Of a stretch of 64,000 nt of DNA, positions 58,778 through 64,000 are shown one piece after another. Below the pieces are notes generated by a model that was not told the DNA's origin, made no database searches, and was given only the letters and a program-made list of their open reading frames with translations. Each line of letters starts with the position of its first letter. The first letter of the stretch is position 1. The stretch spans positions 8,140,001 to 8,204,000 of the forward strand of contig NC_089241.1 in the NCBI RefSeq assembly GCF_000512585.2. The letters run 5' to 3'. Position numbers and translations under genes: made by a program. Source of the DNA: Kwoniella bestiolae CBS 10118. Its lineage: Eukaryota; Basidiomycota; Tremellomycetes; Tremellales; Cryptococcaceae.

Positions 58778-61140
58778 ATGAGCGGTATACACACCTCCAT
58801 TTCAACATTGGCAGCCACAGCTCAACCAGCATCCACCGAAATCCCTGCACCCCTCATACCCCTCTTATCATCCCTTACCTCCCTCATATACACCATCGAA
58901 CATCTGTTCAACAAGGTACCTGGATCGCCCATCATTGTCAGATATATCAAATCAAGTTATCAGGATGATCCGTGGAGATCAGTCTTGGAGCTGTTTCTGT
59001 TGGCGTTTGCCATTAGGACGGTGTTGAAAGGGAGGACGAGGGGTGAGGGGGAAGGGAAAAGCTTTATCAAATTGACTGAAAAGGTGGGTTTGAGTGGTCT
59101 CCCTTACAGGATCCCATCTTGTCATCTCCATTTAGACACCTCCTTCATTTTACGTGGATCAGCCCATCATGACCATGAACATTGTCTTTGTAAGGGTGTA
59201 CGTGATGTAAGATCACTGAAATTGTGTAATATAGGAAATCGACGAACTAGTAGACGACTTCAACCCACTCCCCCTGGCAGATGACCCAACCCCAGCGGAC
59301 AGCTTTACCCTCGATACTGTCCCTACCATCTACGGTCCTAATGGTATCAAAGTCAAGACCTCTGCTAATGGCAAGACTGTGAGTTCCATCATCTCATCTC
59401 ATACCTATCGTAAACAATATGACCATCATGCTAAACCCTGTGGCCCGTGGATAGCTACTCAACCTGGCCACGCCCAACTGGTGTGGGTTCATCGAGAACG
59501 ACAAGATGAAACAAGTAGCCATTGAGACGTTAGGTCAATACGGTGTAGGTACCTGTGGACCCAGTGGATTTTATGGTACTATTGGTGAGTGTTTCCATCC
59601 ATCTCTCATATCTCTTGCCTCATATCAAATCCGATGGTATGGCTGATATTTGTCACCGTTATGGTTTATGGGGTCATAGACGTCCACCAAAAAGCCGAAG
59701 CCGACATCGCCTCCTTCATAGGCACTGAAGCATCCATCATCTATTCCCAAGCCTTCGCTTTAGTCTCATCGGCAATACCCGCATTTGCCAAGCGGGGGGA
59801 TATAATCGTAGCGGACAGAGGCGTGAATTTCGGTATCCACAAGGGTCTGCAAATTTCGCGATCAAATATCAAGTGGTATGCTCATGGAGATATGAAGGAT
59901 CTGGAGAGGGTATTGCAGAGTGTGGAGAGGGACCGAAAGAGGAAGGGAGGAAAGTTGACGAAGAAGTTTATAGTGGCTGAGGGGATCTTTGAGAATGATG
60001 GGATGTTGTTGGATTTGCCTAAGGTTGTGAGTGACCATCCCTCTTTGGCTCTTTGGCTCTCACTGTATGAATCTGTGGAATAGTGCAGCGCCATACTGGG
60101 AAATATGGATCATATAGAAAGGTTTTTTCTCACGTCTATACTGGATTGTCCTTATACTTTTGCTGCTTCAGTTCATGCGATGTACATCGACAATATGCTA
60201 ATTCGACTCATTTATCCAGATCGAGCTGAAAAAGAAATACAAATACCGACTGATCCTCGACGAATGTCAATCGTTCGGTATGATGGGTGCCCACGGTCGA
60301 GGAATCACCGAGCATTTCGGTGTTCCCGTGAGTAACCTCTCACACTAGACAATAGACATGTCCAAGAACACGAGACTCACTCTTATTTGTCATAGGCTAA
60401 CGAAGTAGACATGATTCTCGGATCTCTTGCCAACGGTCTAGCAACAGGTGGAGGGTTCTGTGCAGGTTCTCAAGTGGTTTGTCAGCATCAGGTGGGTAGT
60501 ACATCACATCCACGACTGATCAACCTAGAACACGCAGACTTATTGATAATCCTCAATAATCTAGCGAATCAACTCCTCCGCTTCGGTCTTCTCAGCCTCC
60601 CTCCCCGCAATGCTAGCGACCTGCGGTTCAGCCGCCATTGATATTCTAAAGGCCCAACCAAACCTCATGACCTCCCTCCAATCCAACATCGCACTCTTCA
60701 GACAACAGCTCTCAAAGCTCGAAGGAGACTCCAAAGACGCGCTTATCTCCATCCCCTCCGATCCCAACTCCGGTCTCATTCATATCTTCCTGCTTAATCC
60801 ACCAGACTCGCTGGAAGAGGAGGAATTGATCTTACAGGAAATAGTAGATGAGTGCCAGCAGACTTCCAATCTTCTTATTACTCGAGCAAGACGATTGAGG
60901 TCTCAGGAGGTGTTTGAGCCTGAACCGTCGCTTAAGATATGCATTTCGGGGTATATGGCTAGGAAGGATGTGGAGGCTGCTGGGAGGGGGTTGAAGGCTG
61001 CTATTGTCAAGGTTTGCGGGAGTGAGTTTTGCCTTTCTTTCTCTTGGCTTTGACCTTTATGACTTTGACAAAGATATTGTGAATAAGGTCGATGCTGATT
61101 GTTGGTTTGCATCTTGGGTGGATTATTAGAGAAACGATAG
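58778..61140 (+). CDS. LCB1: Serine palmitoyltransferase subunit 1 (Lcb1)
   Basis: Lcb1 pairs with Lcb2 in the ER membrane to make 3-ketosphinganine, the first step of sphingolipid synthesis. The ATG at 58778 opens a lumenal/cytosolic leader, and the TM segment SVLELFLLAFAIRTVL follows. The alpha-oxoamine synthase fold is seen in order: LLNLATPNWCGFIEN (near 59457), YGVGTCGPSGFYGTI, EASIIYSQAFALVSSAIPAF (near 59727), IIVADRGVNFGIHKG, YRLILDECQSFGMMGAHGRG (near 60243) and LGSLANGLATGGGFCAGS (near 60417). In the last motif the PLP-binding Lys of Lcb2 is absent, as expected for the non-catalytic Lcb1. The C-terminal domain ends LKICISGYMARKDVEAA and, after a final intron, KKR and tag (61138-61140). 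About eight introns. No break is seen. Confidence 0.93.
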
Positions 61141-61479
61141 AGATTGATTAACCTCGATTTTGTTTTGATTTGAATCCGATTACGATGGAGATTGGGTTGG
61201 TTATATGGACGAACAGGACAAGTTTAGATTGATCAAAGAATAAGAGAGTTGATCTCGTCTTTTAGATTAAATATTTTAATAATGATAATAATCCTTTGTC
61301 CAGGTATGCAACTCGTACGCAGACTATTAGGTTGATCACTATGCAAACATTGCATATATATGTAATTCATTGTATTTGTATATTGATATTTCCTTATGAG
61401 AAAAAGCTCTTTTTGTACAAAACGAAAACACCACTATCACATCCACATCCACTATCCACTACTCATCTAACGAAACCCC
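61141..61479. other. Convergent 3' region between LCB1 and SUB2
   Basis: About 340 AT-rich bases (for example ttttagattaaatattttaataatgataataat near 61259-61292) suited to 3' end formation of both genes. No gene is supported. Confidence 0.55.
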
Positions 61480-63863
61480 CTAAGAAGTCATATAAGTGGC
61501 TGGGTCGATAGTCTCCGGTAAAGTAGGGATAGCAACGGTGAATCTCTCTTGGATCTTCTGGAGGACTTCGGAATCGCCATCGGAAGATACGAATGAGATT
61601 GCTATGACACGAAAACGATATCAGTATCTCTGTGTCTTTTCACTTGTTTTTTTACTCGATGAAAGTGGACCTCGGGATGGGTAAAGGGAATATGACATAT
61701 TGTGTGAAGAGATAAGATTGATAGTGACCCACCTAAACCCTTGGTACCGAATCGACCAGCTCGACCGACTCGATGGAGGTACGAATCGGCATCAGCAGGA
61801 GCATCGTAGTTGATAACTACGTTGACTCGCTCGACGTCGATACCTCTTCCGAAGATGTCGGTAGCTACCAGGATACGTTTCTCGAAAGCTTTGAATTGCT
61901 GGAATCGCGAGATACTGTATGATCAACCACCTATCAGCTGACTTTCCCTCTCAATATAGGCTAAGCAGAAAAACAGCACTTACCGTTCTTGTTGAGGGAG
62001 AGCAGAGTGAATACAGATAGAAGGGAAGTTACATTCTTGCAGTAAGGCGTCGAGTTGAGTGGCTCTGGCAACGGACTTGACGAAGATGCAGACCTACACG
62101 GACGGACGTACTTGTGATGAGCTTTACTGTCCTCGCCCGGATACCCGGATAACATAAAGAGTATAGCTCACCTGGTTGAACTCGAGATTATCGAGCAGAT
62201 CGTTCAACTTCCTGTTCTTCTCCTTCTCCTCGAGCTTGAGGAAGTATTGTTGAAGACCGTGCAAGGTCAATTTGGTCTCGTCGTCGACGTAGATTTCAAG
62301 AGGCTAATAAACGAACGAATGTTCATGTCAACCCTTACTCTGTTTCTTGAACCTTGTTTCACTCACACTTTGCATGAACTTCTTACAGGTCGTTCGGATG
62401 TCCTTGGACAGAGTGGCGGAGAACATCATCACTTGTTTGTGGTGAGGGGTGGCTCGGAAGATTTCTTGGACGTCTCTTCGCATGTCTGTATGTTCAGTGG
62501 CAAGGACAAAGACGAAGTTGGAGTCGGAGCAGAGTGTCCAAAGGTCGGAAAAGCGAGCAGAATACAATTATCGAGGACCAGTCGAGAGGAAAAGATAGTA
62601 AGTAAACCCATTGTAAGCATGTATTCTACCACCGAAGTAACCTTTAACCACGATAGTCGAAGCGAAGCGATGAGCAAGGGGGAATCGTGCTGTTGAAGCA
62701 TGAAAAGTTGAATCGCGCGACCGCCAAGTCGCGATATCGTTCGTGTCCAGCCTCGCCAGGTAGGGTCATGGGCATCCTTGACGATCATGGATTGTTTTCC
62801 TTTGAACCCTCCCAGCTGATCAAGCCTCCACGAAAAAACCCATCATTCCACTTATTCCCACCGGGATAAGATGTCCTCTATCCAACGCGTAAAAATAATT
62901 CCCGCTCGTCGAATTGTCGATACCGCAAGTGAATGACGCAGCCGAAATGCCCCATCCACTTACGGCGGAGTCGTAAGAGGGTGTCCGAAAGAAGGAACAG
63001 ATCAAAAAGGGATAGGATTGTAATAGACTAACCAAGTGTTTCTAACATCTTATCACATTCATCCAAAACGAAGTGCTTGACCTTTGATGCGTTCAGCTTC
63101 TTGTCCCTGACCAAAGCCATCGTTCTACCTGGAGTTCCAACCACGATGTGAGGGCATTTCTCTTTGGATGCTAAGATCTCCTGGTCGGCGGAGATTGGGG
63201 TACCACCGTAGAAGACACCTGTCCTGACGTTTGTCATGAACTTGGAGAATCTTGCAAATTCGTTTCGGATTTGGTAGGCCAATTCTCGCGTGTGACACAG
63301 AATGACGATTGCGACTTCTCCATCTACTGGTTCGCTATCGGGTGGCAAGACGAACTATCAACATTGTACACAAACCCAACAAGGAGGAGGAGAGGGAGAA
63401 GAGACGTACATCTGTTGTAAACAGGCGAGTACGAAGACAGCGGTCTTACCCATACCGGATTTAGCTTGACATAAGACATCAGTACCCAAGATAGCTTGGG
63501 GGATACATTCTTGTTGAACTGTGACACGTGAACTACATCAGCTGAGACCTTTCGACGATGAAAGAAGACGCGTACCTTCTGAAGGATGTTCGAAACCGAG
63601 ATCAGAGATGGCTCGAAGTAATTCAGGTTTCAAGAGGAAATCTCTGTAGACGCGTCATATGATCAGCTATACTGTACGTGGAACATGTATGGGAGAGAAG
63701 GGGATGTAGCTCACCTGAAACCGGTCGAGTGGATACCAACATAAGATCCCTTCTTGTCACCATCCGCTTTATCACCGTTGGTAGCGGTCGTAGCAGCTGG
63801 GGCGAATGTCTCCTCGGCGGCCTCGTCGTAGTCAACGAGCTCTTCTTCATCAGGTCGAGACAT
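61480..63863 (-). CDS. SUB2: DECD-box RNA helicase Sub2 (UAP56/DDX39B)
   Basis: Sub2 acts in spliceosome assembly and, as part of TREX with Yra1, in mRNA export from the nucleus. ATG at 63861-63863 (MSRPDEEELVDYDEAAEE is the family start). Helicase motifs in order: Q motif region GFEHPSEVQQECIP, motif I AKSGMGKTAVFVLA (near 63430-63470), Ia ILCHTRELAYQI, Ib VVGTPGR, motif II FVLDECDKMLETL (near 63040-63080, with the DECD diagnostic for this subfamily), motif III MMFSATLSKDIR (near 62395-62430), IV CIFVKSVARATQLD, V ATDIFGRGIDVERVN and VI HRVGRAGRFG (near 61750). It ends PETIDPATYMTS before tag (61480-61482). Most introns are short, but the one after motif II spans 62486-63032 (547 nt). No lesion is seen. 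Confidence 0.95.
62486..63032 (-). other. Unusually long SUB2 intron with hairpins
   Basis: Donor gttagt at 63032-63027, acceptor catacag ending at 62486, joining g to ac to restore Asp before MRRDVQE. Inside are three compact inverted repeats: 62959-62964 with 62972-62977 (6 bp perfect), 62851-62870 (8-9 bp, one bulge) and 62716-62721 with 62728-62733 (6 bp perfect, GC-rich). No coding exon is supported. It could host a small RNA. Confidence 0.55.
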
Positions 63864-64000
63864 TTTGATTGTTTGTTTTTAGGTGGTTACTATATTTCGA
63901 GAGGAAGAAGGGGGTTGAGAGGAAGAAAGAAACAGAAGTAAGCCGACGTGATCTTCATTTCCGCAAATAAAGGACATCTCCGCGTCGTTTTCATCCGATT

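Noticed and set aside
62429..63035. Open frames inside the long SUB2 intron
   Set aside because: They interrupt the conserved Sub2 sequence between motif II and MRRDVQE, and neither resembles a known exon.
1..64000. Mating-type locus, centromere or transposon content as an explanation for the orphan clusters
   Set aside because: No homeodomain, pheromone, receptor, reverse transcriptase, transposase or long terminal repeat was seen, and the flanking genes are ordinary.

Overview
The window looks like nuclear DNA of a basidiomycete yeast of the Tremellales (Cryptococcus/Kwoniella type). The genes are split by many short GT-AG introns of about 50-80 nt with CTRAY-like branch sites. Gene families and their order are fungal (Rad6, Scc3, Sub2, Lcb1, ABCB and ABCC pumps), and no bacterial or organellar feature is seen. 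All splice sites were read by eye, so most exon borders are approximate unless exact coordinates are given.

Layout. 1-6552 (-) is a truncated ABCC/Yor1-type pump. 7527-8723 (+) is the E2 ubiquitin-conjugating enzyme Rad6. 9325-11338 (-) is an unrecognised gene. 11798-16557 (+) is the cohesin subunit Scc3. About 17501-19920 (+) is a sugar-porter MFS transporter. 20262-26633 holds four small intronless + strand orphan genes. 27604-29673 (+) is a mitochondrial dicarboxylate-type carrier. 30472-36228 (+) is a full ABCB/MDR pump. 37333-38564 (-) is a bZIP factor, separated by an empty 3.6 kb stretch from an FAD oxidoreductase at 42173-44312 (+). 44641-55906 (-) is a run of seven small orphan genes. 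56407-58316 (-) is an N2227/carnosine-N-methyltransferase-like enzyme, 58778-61140 (+) is Lcb1 of serine palmitoyltransferase, and 61480-63863 (-) is the DECD-box helicase Sub2.

The unusual content is the orphan genes, which fall into two families. Family A (copies A1-A5, 44.6-54.3 kb) is spliced and its introns sit at the same places and in the same phase 2. Family B has five single-exon copies: B1-B3 on the + strand at 20-27 kb, and B4 and B5 on the - strand at 48-56 kb. In the second cluster A and B copies are interleaved on one strand (A1 A2 B4 A3 A4 A5 B5). Sequence divergence is high although gene structure is kept. One copy (A4) carries a single in-frame stop in otherwise intact, spliceable exons, A3 shows a one-base phase mismatch, and A1 lacks the last exon. 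This is a birth-and-death pattern in two co-located families. Their function is unknown; no signal peptide, membrane segment or known domain was recognised in either. The housekeeping genes on both sides look intact and ordinary.
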